Origin: Serratia liquefaciens
GTDB taxonomy: Bacteria > Pseudomonadota > Gammaproteobacteria > Enterobacterales > Enterobacteriaceae
Reading direction: 5' to 3'
DNA length: 64,000 nucleotides
Assembly: GCF_027594825.1 (NCBI RefSeq)
Contig: NZ_CP088930.1
Location: forward strand, 1,116,001 to 1,180,000
Under the pieces are notes generated by a model. That model did no database searches, was not told the DNA's origin, and was given only the letters and a program-made list of their open reading frames with translations. Position 1 is the first letter of the stretch, and every line of letters starts with the position of its first letter. Both the position numbers and the translations under genes were made by a program. Shown here in pieces: positions 39,503-49,186 of the stretch.

Positions 39503-40570
39503 CTATTCACGCCCGCTGGCGGTACACACCTTGAGCAGATCGCCCAGTTCTTCCAACTGCTGCGTCAGTTCCATGCTCAACCATACGTAGCCATAAATTG
39601 GCGCTTCGCCGTGCTGACTGACGCTGGCCTCCTGCATCAGGGTTTTCAATTCGGCGGCAATTTCGCTCAGTTGCCCTGCTTCTGCCGACGGCTGCGCCTG
39701 CGGACCGTCACGCAGGATCTCCGCCAGCGACTGCAGAGAGCTCAGTGTTAGCAGTTGCGCACTGCGCAGCGTTTTGGCATTCAGCATAATGAAATGGGTT
39801 TCACGCGAGGCCCAATAAGCGTCGGCCAAGAGTTCCAGCGTACAGACCAGGTTGCGACTCAGCGTCTGCACCGCTTCGAACACCGCTTTGGGGATATGGG
39901 TCTCTTTGCTGCTGGGGACAATCAGGCCGCGCAATTTAACGATCTTATTGAGCAGGTCTTTCAGCTGCGGCTCCAGTCTCGGCCGTTCTATCATATTCGG
40001 CGACAGGTAAGCGCCGTAGATTTTGCTCGCGCTTTGCAAGCAGTCGGCCATCTCCATACGCCACAGGATATAGGCGCGCTGCGGATAAATGCTGGTGAAC
40101 AACAGCGCCAGCAGAGAGCCAAAAATTACGTCGCCGCTGCGCCACAGCGCGGTATGCATATCACCGGCTCCCGCACCGCAAACCACCGCCAGCGTGATCC
40201 CCACCAGCAGCGCCATATAGGGACGTTTGCCGAGCGTCAGATAGCCACAGAAAAACATCACCACCCCGCACCACACCAGCATCAGCGGCAACGAATAAAG
40301 CTCGAGGTACAGGGCAATCAGCCCCGAGGCGGCGCCAAACACCGTACCGGCGATTCGCTGCAGCGCACGTTGCAACACGTTGCCCCAAAAAGAGATCGGC
40401 CCCATCACCACCACCAGCGTAATCAGTGGCCAGGTGCCTTCCGGCACTTCGAGCAGGCGGATCAGCATAAAGGTCAGGATAAACGCCAGCCCAATGCGCA
40501 CGCCGTGCACAATGCGGTAATGGCGATAAGTCAGACGTTCAAACGAGGATATTTTTCTGTCGAGGCGCAC
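39503..40570 (-). CDS. yeeA: FUSC-family inner-membrane protein (YeeA-like)
   Basis: 355 residues, with five or six hydrophobic segments in the first half and a soluble helical C-terminal half. GVRIGLAFILTFMLIRLLEVPEGTWPL and LLVGITLAVVCGAG match the aromatic-acid exporter/FUSC family, and length matches E. coli YeeA (352). The function in E. coli is unknown; FUSC proteins pair with membrane-fusion proteins in efflux, but none is adjacent. GTG start at 40570 with GGGAT upstream. Confidence 0.85.
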   Translation of the reverse strand: MRLDRKISSFERLTYRHYRIVHGVRIGLAFILTFMLIRLLEVPEGTWPLITLVVVMGPISFWGNVLQRALQRIAGTVFGAASGLIALYLELYSLPLMLVWCGVVMFFCGYLTLGKRPYMALLVGITLAVVCGAGAGDMHTALWRSGDVIFGSLLALLFTSIYPQRAYILWRMEMADCLQSASKIYGAYLSPNMIERPRLEPQLKDLLNKIVKLRGLIVPSSKETHIPKAVFEAVQTLSRNLVCTLELLADAYWASRETHFIMLNAKTLRSAQLLTLSSLQSLAEILRDGPQAQPSAEAGQLSEIAAELKTLMQEASVSQHGEAPIYGYVWLSMELTQQLEELGDLLKVCTASGRE

Positions 40571-40669
40571 GATGCATCCCGTAATCAGTGGCGAGAAAGA
40601 GCATCAGTTTAGCGGAGTAAAGGGTTGGGAGAAAAGGCGGATAAGGCGTCCCTCATCCGCACTCAGGCC

Positions 40670-41437
40670 TTAAGCGGCATATTTATCCACCAGCGCACGC
40701 AAAATGGCGGCGGTTTCGGCATCCATCACACCGTCATACTGCCGTTGACGGAAATGCAGCTGGAAGGCACGAACCAGCTGGCGGTAACCTTCTGCATTGG
40801 TCGCCGCCGAGGTGTCGTAACCGTATTTGGCGAATAACGCCAGCAAATCCGGCTGTGCGGGCACACCCTGGCATTGGTACTCATGCTGATAACGCTGCTT
40901 CACCGCGTCGTCATACCAGGCACCGACACCGGCCAGATACAGCTGATGCCACGGGAATTGCGGGCCGGGATCGCTTTTGCGGCCCGGGGCAATATCGGAA
41001 TGTGCCACGACGTTAACCGGCGTGATATCCGGATAGCGCTGCAGAATGTTTTGCGTCAATTGAGTCACCGCCGCGATCTGTTGAGGGTTAAACGGTGGGA
41101 AGGTGATGTCTTCGCCATCCCCGCTCGCCAGATTGACGATCTCAATGCCAATCGCCGTATCGTTGAGATTCGAACGATTGCCCCACTGGCTGGTGCCGGC
41201 GTGCCAGGCCCGCTCGACTTCATCGACCAGATTGAAAATCCTTACGCCGCTAAAGCCCGCCGCCTTATAGGTTGGATCTTCGGGATCCGGCACCAGATAA
41301 TGAGCGCTGACCGACTTGCCGGTCAGTGACTGCACCGAATCAGCAAAATTCTGTGCGGTATAGTGCAGCACCAAAAAGCGCACGCGCTGACCGAAGCTGG
41401 CTACCGAACGGTAGCTGTTGTAATCCATACTGAACAT
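40670..41437 (-). CDS. N-acetylmuramoyl-L-alanine amidase, AmiD type without lipoprotein signal
   Basis: 255 residues. An amidase_2 domain (FLVLHYTAQNF; SAHYLVP; AWHAGTSQWGNRSNLNDTAIGIEI; NVVAHSDIAPGRKSDPGPQFPW) has zinc ligands His25, His146 and Asp156 and catalytic-type Glu99. The C-terminal ~70 residues form a peptidoglycan-binding domain. It cuts the amide between MurNAc and the stem peptide, as AmpD/AmiD do. E. coli AmiD is a lipoprotein, but here the start at 41437 (AAGGA upstream) gives no signal or lipobox, so it may be cytoplasmic and act on recycled anhydro-muropeptides. The 24-residue longer frame offers no signal either. Confidence 0.88.
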   Translation of the reverse strand: MFSMDYNSYRSVASFGQRVRFLVLHYTAQNFADSVQSLTGKSVSAHYLVPDPEDPTYKAAGFSGVRIFNLVDEVERAWHAGTSQWGNRSNLNDTAIGIEIVNLASGDGEDITFPPFNPQQIAAVTQLTQNILQRYPDITPVNVVAHSDIAPGRKSDPGPQFPWHQLYLAGVGAWYDDAVKQRYQHEYQCQGVPAQPDLLALFAKYGYDTSAATNAEGYRQLVRAFQLHFRQRQYDGVMDAETAAILRALVDKYAA

Positions 41438-41567
41438 CGTAGATTCCTTGTGGGTTAAACCTGTGTAATCCAACCACTGTAGAGGGCGAGTATATTCGCC
41501 CCGGCTCATACTGGCGCGACTTGCAGCACCCTACAATTCCTTCATGGACCTTGTCCACCCGTCAATA

Positions 41568-41634
41568 TTTAGCTAATTGCTAAATTTAAAGCAAGCTAAA
41601 TTTAGCAAAAACGATATTTACCTTTTTGCTAAAG
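41568..41634. promoter_or_regulatory. Operator array upstream of the S24 repressor
   Basis: Four or more GCTAAA/TTTAGC elements within 67 bases: dyad TTTAGC-5-GCTAAA (41568-41584), perfect palindrome GCTAAATTTAGC (41595-41606), and TTGCTAAAG (41627-41635). They cover the region just before the repressor start, as in autoregulated phage-type repressors. Confidence 0.7.
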
Positions 41635-41651
41635 AATGCGATCATCCGGCA

Positions 41652-42398
41652 ATGGAAACCAAAGAAATAAGACGCAATAATTTGCGCGAGCTGATGGCTA
41701 GCTACGCCCGACAGGGTATCAACCAGAACGATTTTGCGGTGCTGGTTGAGTCCTCTTCGCCCACGCTAAGCCAAATCAGCGGTGAAAAGTCCTCCCGTAA
41801 CCTGGGCGATAATCTCGCCAGGCGCATCGAGGCCAAACTGAACCTGCCTAAGGGCTGGTTCGACGTGTTCCATGAAAAAGAGTTGGTGCGCCCGTTCGAT
41901 AACGTGGCGGCGGAGTCGGATTTTCAACCCGCCCGCCTGAAGCCGGTGGTCTGGGAGGATACCGAACAGGACAAGGAAGAGTTTGTGGAAATTCCCCTGC
42001 TGGATATCAATTTTTCTGCCGGCGATGGCTGTTATGAAATCGTCGATCGTGAAGAGTTTTCGCTGATTTTCCGTCGCTACTACCTGCACAAGATGGGGGT
42101 GGCGGTGAATGCCGCGCGGATCATCCGCATTTCAGGATCCAGCATGGAGCCCCGGCTGCAAGACGGTGACGTGGTGGGGATCAATACCGATGACACTCGT
42201 ATCCGAGAAGGGAAAACCTACGCAATTCGCCACGGTAATTTGCTACGGGTAAAAGTGCTGATCGAACAGCCCGACGGTGGCGTCACCATTCGCTCGTTGA
42301 ACAGAGAAGAATACCAGGACGAACACCTGAGCTACCCTCAACGCAAAGACCAACTGGTGGTTCTGGGGCGCGTTTTCTGGTCGTCTTCGTCCTGGTAA
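41652..42398 (+). CDS. Phage CI/LexA-type repressor with S24 peptidase domain
   Basis: 248 residues. An N-terminal helix-turn-helix (residues ~10-60, INQNDFAVLVESSSPTLSQI) is joined to a LexA/CI self-cleavage domain: the Ala123-Gly124 bond in FSAGDG, Ser164 in GSSMEP and Lys201 in RVKVL, spaced 37 as in LexA. All cleavage residues are present, so RecA-stimulated inactivation is possible. The start at 41652 (METKEI) places the operator array directly upstream. No phage genes surround it; it looks like a domesticated or orphan repressor. Its targets beyond its own gene are unknown; the convergent SDR gene is not obviously controlled. Confidence 0.88.
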   Translation: METKEIRRNNLRELMASYARQGINQNDFAVLVESSSPTLSQISGEKSSRNLGDNLARRIEAKLNLPKGWFDVFHEKELVRPFDNVAAESDFQPARLKPVVWEDTEQDKEEFVEIPLLDINFSAGDGCYEIVDREEFSLIFRRYYLHKMGVAVNAARIIRISGSSMEPRLQDGDVVGINTDDTRIREGKTYAIRHGNLLRVKVLIEQPDGGVTIRSLNREEYQDEHLSYPQRKDQLVVLGRVFWSSSSW

Positions 42399-42438
42399 TG
42401 CGAGGATGCAGCAGGCGCCGCTGACCGGCGCCGTGCTG

Positions 42439-43548
42439 TTATTTGAAATCCACCACCATCTGCTGCTGAATGGACAGGCCCCGGGTAGACTGCACGCAAC
42501 AGGCGATATAGTCAGTAAAACGCGGCGGTTTCGGCATGCCCAGCTTAAGGATTTTGTCATTGCTGAAGCGCACGTTGAGCATGGCGAAAGATCCATACAG
42601 GCGCATCGCTTTCAGCATCAGGCGTTCATTGCACGGCCCGAAAATATCTTTGAGCTGCTTGCGCATTTTCAACAGGGCTTCGTAACTGACCTGCGCATAA
42701 TGATCGCCAAGCGGAGGTTTCTCCAGTGCGGCGGCAATGGCACGATCGATGTCCGCGAAGCTGACGCTGCTCTCTTCACCGGCGGAGATATGGTAAACGT
42801 CATTATCCAGCGTCTCGCTGTTCAACAACATCACCATCGCATCGGCACAGTAATCAACCGGGATCACATCGATATTGTCCTGCAGCGAGCACATAAACTT
42901 GCGCAGCATCAGCGCCATGCTGAATACCCAGAAAATGCTGCTGGAAGGCTGGCAGCCCAGGCGAGTGTGCCCCACCACAATGGAAGGACGGGCAATCACC
43001 AGCGGCAATTGCGGGCACTGCTGACGCATTAACTGCTCGATGGTGGATTTGGAACGGGTATATTCCACCAAATGCTCGGCTGTTTCTTCAAACTCACCGC
43101 TCTCCGCGACCAGTGAACCCGGCTCCGGCGTGCAGGACATTGCCGTCCCCACATGCAGGAAGCGTTTTAATCCAGACACCTGCGCCATTCTTTTCGCGAA
43201 GGCCAACGTGCCCTCCACGTTTACCTTCCAAATAAGCGGGTTATTGCCAAATGACGCGACGGCGGCACAATTGATAACGTGCGTTACATTGTTAATGCGT
43301 GTGTCCGATAAAAAACCAGCCGGCTCACCTAAATCGCCCAACAATATATTTTCCATCGTAATTTTAGAGAATAAACTGGCATCAACATTAAACTTCTCCA
43401 TATTCATCCGAATACGGTCAAGTCCCTGCTGTGCATTATCAGCCCGCACTAACAGAAGATAGTTAATGACCTGATTTTCTTTCAGTAATTTTTCAAGCAC
43501 TGCACCACCGAGAAAGCCGGTAGCGCCGGTTAACAGCAGAGTTTTCAT
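42439..43548 (-). CDS. NAD-binding reductase of the extended SDR/male-sterility type
   Basis: 369 residues. Rossmann motif TGATGFLG at the N-terminus, RPSIVVGH and catalytic-type YTRSK (Tyr-x-x-x-Lys) identify the NAD_binding_4 family (thioester or acyl-CoA reductases, and GDP-sugar-like extended SDRs). It stands alone without a synthetase or carrier domain, so it may reduce a free acyl-thioester or act on a small molecule. Start at 43548 (MKTLLL); the five-residue extension is not typical. No ribosome site stands out. Upstream 240 bases are AT-rich. Confidence 0.8.
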   Translation of the reverse strand: MKTLLLTGATGFLGGAVLEKLLKENQVINYLLLVRADNAQQGLDRIRMNMEKFNVDASLFSKITMENILLGDLGEPAGFLSDTRINNVTHVINCAAVASFGNNPLIWKVNVEGTLAFAKRMAQVSGLKRFLHVGTAMSCTPEPGSLVAESGEFEETAEHLVEYTRSKSTIEQLMRQQCPQLPLVIARPSIVVGHTRLGCQPSSSIFWVFSMALMLRKFMCSLQDNIDVIPVDYCADAMVMLLNSETLDNDVYHISAGEESSVSFADIDRAIAAALEKPPLGDHYAQVSYEALLKMRKQLKDIFGPCNERLMLKAMRLYGSFAMLNVRFSNDKILKLGMPKPPRFTDYIACCVQSTRGLSIQQQMVVDFK

Positions 43549-43806
43549 AATACGTACCCACATTGGTATTGAATGCTGCTGATTGTATGTGGGGATAATT
43601 AAACGGATATTAAATAAAACTCAGTGGCACAAACTTATCTTTTCTTAATACTATCTTAAGGAATGTTTTGAAACATGGCTGCGGCATTTGGTAACACATT
43701 AATAAGAAAGCAACCCTAATAAACGCCGCCGTTGACAGAGCATTGATATAAACTCTGATTTAATTCTCTGGTAAATGTTATTCCCTTTTATCATCCGGAG
43801 TTTTTT

Positions 43807-44016
43807 ATGAGCTATAACCAAAAAGTCTGGTTGGGCGTCCTGGTCCTGTGCAGCCTCTTCTGGCTGACGGTAATTGGCGGTGTATTATCGGCCCATAAAG
43901 TGTTTGAGCGCGCCCAGACACAGAATCAGCAGGAATTCACGGCCAAATACTCTCAGCATTATCAGGGGACTGCGACATCAGGCCACACCTTGCAGGCAAG
44001 GTCACCCACTTCTTGA
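43807..44016 (+). CDS. Small single-span membrane protein
   Basis: 69 residues. One hydrophobic segment (VWLGVLVLCSLFWLTVIGGVL) near the N-terminus and a polar, Gln/Thr-rich tail predict an inner-membrane protein with one span. A CGGAG ribosome site lies about nine bases before the ATG (ATCCGGAGTTTTTT). I do not recognise the family. It precedes, but is not clearly co-transcribed with, the next small gene. Confidence 0.65.
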   Translation: MSYNQKVWLGVLVLCSLFWLTVIGGVLSAHKVFERAQTQNQQEFTAKYSQHYQGTATSGHTLQARSPTS

Positions 44017-44092
44017 GACTCCCCCCTGAATGGGGTAGGGACAAGTCAGGTTAACGATCCTATGATGCCCTTACAATCACAGGGAGAATCAT

Positions 44093-44284
44093 ATGGGGCG
44101 AAAGCTGGATAGCTTACCGCAAGCAGAACGTGAAAAAATTGAAACCGACTTACTCGCACTCAGCGTGATTTATAACGAGCGTTATGGTATTTCCGCCGAC
44201 AGCGGCACCCACGCCGAAGAACAGGTGCCCGATCACTTACGCCCCTACTTTCATCTGCGCCTGAACTACTACCGCAGTGCGTAA
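44093..44284 (+). CDS. Small hypothetical protein upstream of sbcB
   Basis: 63 residues, soluble and charged (KLDSLPQAEREKIETDLLAL; DHLRPYFHLRLNYYRSA), with a strong AGGGAG seven bases before the ATG. Codon use is like the neighbours, so it is probably real. No known family is recognised. It lies 100 bases before sbcB and could be its operon partner. Confidence 0.65.
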   Translation: MGRKLDSLPQAEREKIETDLLALSVIYNERYGISADSGTHAEEQVPDHLRPYFHLRLNYYRSA

Positions 44285-44384
44285 TCCCACGCATTTCGGC
44301 GATTAACGCTAACGACTGCTTGGCATCACACATCTCGCCGTTACAATAGAGGGATATTCCCTACGCCACGTGAGAGATGCGAAT

Positions 44385-45812
44385 TTGAGCAGCAAGGCAC
44401 CGGCCACATTTTATATTCACGACTACGAGACCTTCGGTAAAAGTCCCTCCCTGGATCGCCCGGCGCAGTTTGCCGGCGTGCGTACCGATATGGATTTCAA
44501 CATTATCGAAGAGCCGTTGGTCATCTACTGCACCCCGGCCGATGACTACTTGCCCGATCCTGAAGCGGTGATGATTACCGGTATCACACCGCAGCTGGCG
44601 TTAGCCAAAGGCGTCAACGAGGCCGAATTTGCGCGCCAGATCCATCAGGCGTTCAGCGTGCCCGGCACCTGCATTCTTGGTTACAACAACATCCGCTTCG
44701 ATGACGAAGTCAGCCGTAATATTTTCTACCGCAGCTTCTACGATCCCTACGCCTACAGTTGGCAAAACGGTAACTCGCGTTGGGATCTGCTTGATGTGAT
44801 GCGCGCCTGTTATGCGCTGCGCCCGGACGGCATCGTCTGGCCAGAAAACGAAGAGGGTTTCCCCAGCTTCCGTCTGGAACACCTGACTCGCGCCAACGGC
44901 GTCGAGCATGAACACGCCCATGACGCCATGTCGGACGTTTACGCCACTATCGCCATGGCCAAACTGGTCAAGCAGGCACAACCGCGACTGTTCGATTTCC
45001 TGCTGCAACACCGCAACAAACATAAGCTGAACGCCCTGATCGACATCGCAGAGATGACGCCATTGGTGCACGTTTCCGGCATGTTCGGTGCCGCGCGCGG
45101 CAACACCAGTTGGGTATCGCCACTGGCCTGGCATCCGGACAACAAGAACGCCGTCATCATGTGCGATTTGGCCGGTGATATGACTCCCCTGCTGACGCTG
45201 AGCGCCGACGAGTTGCGTGAGCGGCTGTATACCCGCCGGGACGATCTGGCGCCCGAACAATCGCCGGTACCGATCAAACTGGTGCATATCAACAAGTGTC
45301 CGGTACTGGCGCCGGCCAAGACCCTGTTGCCGGAAAACGCCGAGCGACTGGGGATCGACCGCCAGGCCTGCCTGCAAAACTTGCAGTTGCTGCGCCAGCA
45401 TCCGGAGGTACGTGAAAAAGTGGTGGCGTTGTTCGCCGAAGCCGAACCTTTCAAAGGCTCTGACGACGTCGACGCCCGGCTGTATGACGGTTTCTTCAGC
45501 GATGCCGACAAGGCTGCGATGAAAATCATCCAGCAAACCAAGCCGCAGAATCTGCCGGCGCTGGATCTGACTTTCAGCGACGGGCGCATGAAAGAACTGT
45601 TGTTCCGTTTTCGTGCCCGCAACTACCCCAATACGCTGGACGATGCCGAACAACGCCGCTGGTTACAGCACCGCCAGGAAGCCTTAAGCGCCGAGCGGGT
45701 ACAAAGCTACGTGCTGCAACTGGAATCGTTGTACAACCTGCATGAAGGCGACAAAGAAAAGACTGCGCTGCTGAAGGCGCTGTTTGAATACGGCAAACAA
45801 TTGGTGGGTTAA
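44385..45812 (+). CDS. sbcB: Exodeoxyribonuclease I
   Basis: 3'-5' exonuclease on single-stranded DNA, acting in recombination and mismatch repair. DnaQ-type exonuclease motifs: DYETFG (metal Asp/Glu), TCILGYNNIRFDDEVSRNIFY, and HDAMSDVYATIAMAK, then SH3-like and helical domains (VHVSGMFGAARGNTSWVSPLAWHP). The TTG at 44385 gives 475 residues, the E. coli length, and has GAGAG upstream; a GTG at 44370 would add five residues but has no ribosome site. All catalytic residues are present. Ended by the terminator 45823-45846. Confidence 0.96.
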   Translation: MSSKAPATFYIHDYETFGKSPSLDRPAQFAGVRTDMDFNIIEEPLVIYCTPADDYLPDPEAVMITGITPQLALAKGVNEAEFARQIHQAFSVPGTCILGYNNIRFDDEVSRNIFYRSFYDPYAYSWQNGNSRWDLLDVMRACYALRPDGIVWPENEEGFPSFRLEHLTRANGVEHEHAHDAMSDVYATIAMAKLVKQAQPRLFDFLLQHRNKHKLNALIDIAEMTPLVHVSGMFGAARGNTSWVSPLAWHPDNKNAVIMCDLAGDMTPLLTLSADELRERLYTRRDDLAPEQSPVPIKLVHINKCPVLAPAKTLLPENAERLGIDRQACLQNLQLLRQHPEVREKVVALFAEAEPFKGSDDVDARLYDGFFSDADKAAMKIIQQTKPQNLPALDLTFSDGRMKELLFRFRARNYPNTLDDAEQRRWLQHRQEALSAERVQSYVLQLESLYNLHEGDKEKTALLKALFEYGKQLVG

Positions 45813-45822
45813 CAAAAACGAC

Positions 45823-45846
45823 AAAGGGCGCCAAGGCGCCCTTTTT
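45823..45846 (+). terminator. Terminator between sbcB and plaP
   Basis: Stem AAGGGCGCC / GGCGCCCTT with a two-base AA loop, followed by T5; A-rich on the other side, so likely bidirectional for the convergent genes. Confidence 0.88.
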
Positions 45847-45865
45847 AATGCTTAGCGATAAAGGC

Positions 45866-47233
45866 TTACGCCACGTCTTCGCTAGCCTGCGGAACCGGCA
45901 GACGGAAGCTGCGCGTCACGAAGGCCAGATAAATCAGACCAATCGCCGCCCATACCAGACCCAGCGTCATTGAGCTGGCTTCCAGATTGATCCACAGTGC
46001 GCCAACGGTTAGCGCCCCTAATATCGGCAGGATCAGGTAGTTGAAGGTATCTTTAACGGTACGGTTCAGCTTGTCGCGGATATAGAACTGCGAGATCACC
46101 GACAGGTTCACGAAGGTGAACGCCACCAGCGCACCGAAGTTAATCAACGCCGTCGCCGTCACCAGATCAAACGACACCGCAGACAGCGCAATCACGCCGA
46201 CCAACAGCACGTTCAGCGCTGGAGTGCGCCATTTCGGATGCACATACCCGAAGAAGCGCTCCGGGAATACGCCGTCACGGCCCATCACGTACATCAGGCG
46301 TGAAACACCGGCGTGCGACGCCATGCCTGAAGCCAGGACTGTTACGCAGGAGAACACCAGGATCACCGACTGGAAGAACTTGCCGGCCACGTACAGCATG
46401 ATTTCCGGCTGGGACGCATCAGGATCTTTGAAGCGTGAGATGTCCGGGAAGTACAACTGCACGAAGTAAGACACCACGATAAAGATGATGCCGCCGATCA
46501 ATGCCGTCAGGAAGATGGCTTTCGGGATCACATTCTCTGCATCTTTGGTTTCTTCGGACAGCGAACTGATGCCGTCAAAACCAAGGAACGAGAAGCACAA
46601 AATGGTCGCACCGGTAATCATCGGCACCACGTGCGCGTTCTCAGACCAGAACGGGCGGCTGCTGACCAGCGTACCGGCACCTTCGCCATGGGAAAGACCG
46701 TTCACCACCAGGAACAGGAACACGATCATGATCGCCACCTGCACTACCACGATAATGGAGTTCAGGTTCGCCACCAGTTTGATGCCACGCAGGTTGAAAA
46801 TCGTCATCAGCGCGACCAGCGCCGCCACGAAGATCCACGAAGGCACGCCCGGGAAAATGGCTTCCAGGTAAATTTTTGCCAACAGAATGTTGATCATCGG
46901 CATGAACAGGTAGTCCAGCAGTGACGACCAACCCACCATAAAGCCGACGTGCGGGCTGATGGCCTTCTGGGCATAAGTGTAGGCGGAACCGGCGGACGGG
47001 AATTTCCGTACCAGTTTGCCGTAGCTCAATGCGGTAAACAGAACCGCCAGCAGAGCAAAGGCGTACGCCGTCGCGACGTGACCATCGGTCAGGCCGGAAA
47101 CGATGCCAAAGGTATCGAAGATGGTCATTGGCTGCAGGTAAGCCAGGCCCATCATCACTACCGGAACTAAAGTCAGGGTTTTACGCAGCTGTGCGCGTTG
47201 AGCCGGTGCGGCGCTGATGATGTTATCGGACAT
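45866..47233 (-). CDS. plaP: Putrescine importer PlaP
   Basis: 455-residue APC-superfamily permease with twelve membrane segments, nearly colinear with E. coli PlaP (YeeF): [65 protein letters not shown]-type [20 protein letters not shown]. It imports putrescine at low affinity using the proton gradient. Start at 47233 (MSDNII) with GGGGGG seven bases upstream. It is convergent with sbcB, as in E. coli, and 535 bases from the puuA 3' end, placing uptake beside breakdown genes. Confidence 0.95.
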   Translation of the reverse strand: MSDNIISAAPAQRAQLRKTLTLVPVVMMGLAYLQPMTIFDTFGIVSGLTDGHVATAYAFALLAVLFTALSYGKLVRKFPSAGSAYTYAQKAISPHVGFMVGWSSLLDYLFMPMINILLAKIYLEAIFPGVPSWIFVAALVALMTIFNLRGIKLVANLNSIIVVVQVAIMIVFLFLVVNGLSHGEGAGTLVSSRPFWSENAHVVPMITGATILCFSFLGFDGISSLSEETKDAENVIPKAIFLTALIGGIIFIVVSYFVQLYFPDISRFKDPDASQPEIMLYVAGKFFQSVILVFSCVTVLASGMASHAGVSRLMYVMGRDGVFPERFFGYVHPKWRTPALNVLLVGVIALSAVSFDLVTATALINFGALVAFTFVNLSVISQFYIRDKLNRTVKDTFNYLILPILGALTVGALWINLEASSMTLGLVWAAIGLIYLAFVTRSFRLPVPQASEDVA

Positions 47234-47579
47234 TGCGCAGCCCCCCCTTACCTTCTGCCTTGCGGAATATAGACACGCCAAGACTTAAGGTTGCGGGGAA
47301 ACTTCGCAACTTGCGACTGAATTCAAAAAGAAGGGGATTGGAAGCTGGATAACGAGTCAAGGCGGCCTTGGCTGCTCCATAATCGCTGCGACCGCAGCGG
47401 AAACCGGCGGGCACCGGTGCTAAAGTGAAAAATTGCCCCATCTTTCTTATCCTCATGAGTCACGACCATAAAGTTTTGTTTGATCGCGCACGAAACTATT
47501 TATCTATCCGGATCGGTGTCCGGCCTCGCTTGGTGTATGAAACGCACAGTTTGTAGAACATAAAATGCAAAAAAAATAA

Positions 47580-47599
47580 CCGACGCGTTAAAACGTCGG
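47580..47599 (-). terminator. Hairpin with T8 run, downstream of puuA
   Basis: Stem CCGACG / CGTCGG with an 8-base loop. On the minus strand it is followed by TTATTTTTTTTG, a strong intrinsic terminator form. Confidence 0.75.
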
Positions 47600-47633
47600 C
47601 TATCTGCATTAGGGATATTTTGCACCAAAAACC

Positions 47634-47655
47634 CTCCTGATGACAAGATCAGGAA
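47634..47655 (-). terminator. Hairpin nearer the puuA end
   Basis: Stem TCCTGAT / ATCAGGA around ACAAG-like loop; on the minus strand it is followed by GGGTTTTTGG. It lies 113 bases past the puuA stop. Confidence 0.6.
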
Positions 47656-47767
47656 GGCCTCTGAAACAAATTCTTTTCGCGATCGTTCGGAAAACAACCC
47701 TTACAGGTGAATTAATCCGCTATCTTTCTATCGCATATCAAGTTATTGACGCACATTTTACGCCCCT

Positions 47768-49186
47768 TCAGGCATTTTTCAACATCCAATCAATCTCGGT
47801 TTCGGTCACCAGCCGCTCAAATTGCATCAGTTCATCCATCTTGCAGGCATGGTAAACGTGGGCAAAACGTTCGCCCAGATACTGCGTCAAAGCTTGCTGA
47901 TGCTCAAACTCGTACAGCGCGTCGCTTTGGCGGATCGGGAACGGCAGCCCTTCTTGTTCAAGCCCGTTACCGGTCACCGGCTCAGGCAACGGTAATTCGT
48001 TGTCCAGCCCATAAATAATGCCTGACAGGATCGCCGCCACCACCAGATAAGGATTGGCATCGGCTCCCGCCACGCGGTATTCCACCCGATGATTCTCCGG
48101 CTCACCGCAGGGAATGCGCAGCGCCACGGTGCGATTGTTATGCCCCCAGGACGCCTGAGTGGGCACATACATGCCCGGCTGGAAGCGGCGAAAGGCATTC
48201 ACATTGGGAGCCAGTAGCGCCATCGAGGCCGGCATCAAGGTGATCATCCCTGCCAGCGCACGGTGCAACAGCGCTGAGTCTTCGCCGTCGGGCTGTGCGA
48301 ACAAATTATTGCCGTTGCCGTCCAGCATGCTGATATGCACATGCATGCCGCTGCCGGCGTATTCCTCATAGGGCTTTGCCATAAAGGTGGCGTGCAGGTG
48401 ATGATTTTCCGCCACCAGCCGTACCAGGCGTTTCAACGACAGCGCGTGATCGCAGGCCAGCAGTACGTTATCGGTATGCTGCAGATTTACCTCGAACTGG
48501 CCGGGTGACGCTTCCGCCACCGCACCGTCCGCCGGTAAGCCCTGCATCTGCGCCAGGGTGTCGATGTCGTTGAGTACCTCGGCAAAATGATTCAGATTGT
48601 CCAGCGAATAAACCTGGCTCTGCATGTTGCGCTCCTGGGTGCCGGGCGCACAGGGCGGTTGCAAGTACCCCTCAGAGTCTCGCTGTCGATCAATGAGATA
48701 GAACTCCAACTCTACCGCTACCACCGGGAACATGCCGCGCTGGCGCAATGCCTGCCAAACTCGATTCAGGACATTACGGGGTTCAACGTCAAAGGGAGTA
48801 CCATCTTCATCCAGCATGGTCAGCAACACCTGACCGATATTGTCCGGATCCGCCGCGGACGGCGTCAACGTGCCGGCCACCGGCATGCACACGCGGTCCG
48901 GTTCGCCCAGTTCCTGGCCCAGGCCCGCCTCTTCCACCACGTTGCCCAAGATATCCATAGCGAATACCGAGGCGGGGAAGTAACAGCCTTTTTCCAATTT
49001 TTTCAGTCCGGAGACGGGAATACGTTTACCGCGGAAGGAACCATTCAGGTCAGTGAGAAGGATATCGATATACTGCGTGGAGGGATGGCGTTCCAAATAG
49101 TGAGCTACTTCACGTTGGAACGCGCTACTTCGCCTCTCTTCATTATGCTGTGCAAAATTTTCAACTGCTGCGATATTGGTTTGCAT
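47768..49186 (-). CDS. puuA: Gamma-glutamylputrescine synthetase PuuA
   Basis: 472-residue glutamine-synthetase-fold ligase, the E. coli PuuA length and almost colinear with it: IDILLTDLNGSFRGKRIPVS, VVAVELEFYLIDRQRDSEG, GAVAEASPGQFEVN, MHVHISM, NRTVALRIPCGEPENHRVEYR. It joins glutamate to putrescine with ATP, the first step of the gamma-glutamylated putrescine pathway. Divergent from puuR; the 394-base region between should hold PuuR sites. Ends in MLKNA as in E. coli. Confidence 0.96.
   Translation of the reverse strand: MQTNIAAVENFAQHNEERRSSAFQREVAHYLERHPSTQYIDILLTDLNGSFRGKRIPVSGLKKLEKGCYFPASVFAMDILGNVVEEAGLGQELGEPDRVCMPVAGTLTPSAADPDNIGQVLLTMLDEDGTPFDVEPRNVLNRVWQALRQRGMFPVVAVELEFYLIDRQRDSEGYLQPPCAPGTQERNMQSQVYSLDNLNHFAEVLNDIDTLAQMQGLPADGAVAEASPGQFEVNLQHTDNVLLACDHALSLKRLVRLVAENHHLHATFMAKPYEEYAGSGMHVHISMLDGNGNNLFAQPDGEDSALLHRALAGMITLMPASMALLAPNVNAFRRFQPGMYVPTQASWGHNNRTVALRIPCGEPENHRVEYRVAGADANPYLVVAAILSGIIYGLDNELPLPEPVTGNGLEQEGLPFPIRQSDALYEFEHQQALTQYLGERFAHVYHACKMDELMQFERLVTETEIDWMLKNA

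Larger units (their letters stand above)
47234..47767. other. Intergenic region between plaP and puuA
   Basis: 534 bases without a supported gene. Contains the plaP promoter (leftward, in the part near 47234-47450) and two leftward terminator-like hairpins for puuA. Short frames at 47223-47456 and 47500-47697 have no coding features. Confidence 0.65.

Noticed and set aside
41568..43548. Prophage remnant around the S24 repressor
   Set aside because: Only the repressor is phage-like; no integrase, structural or replication gene is nearby, so a prophage is not called.
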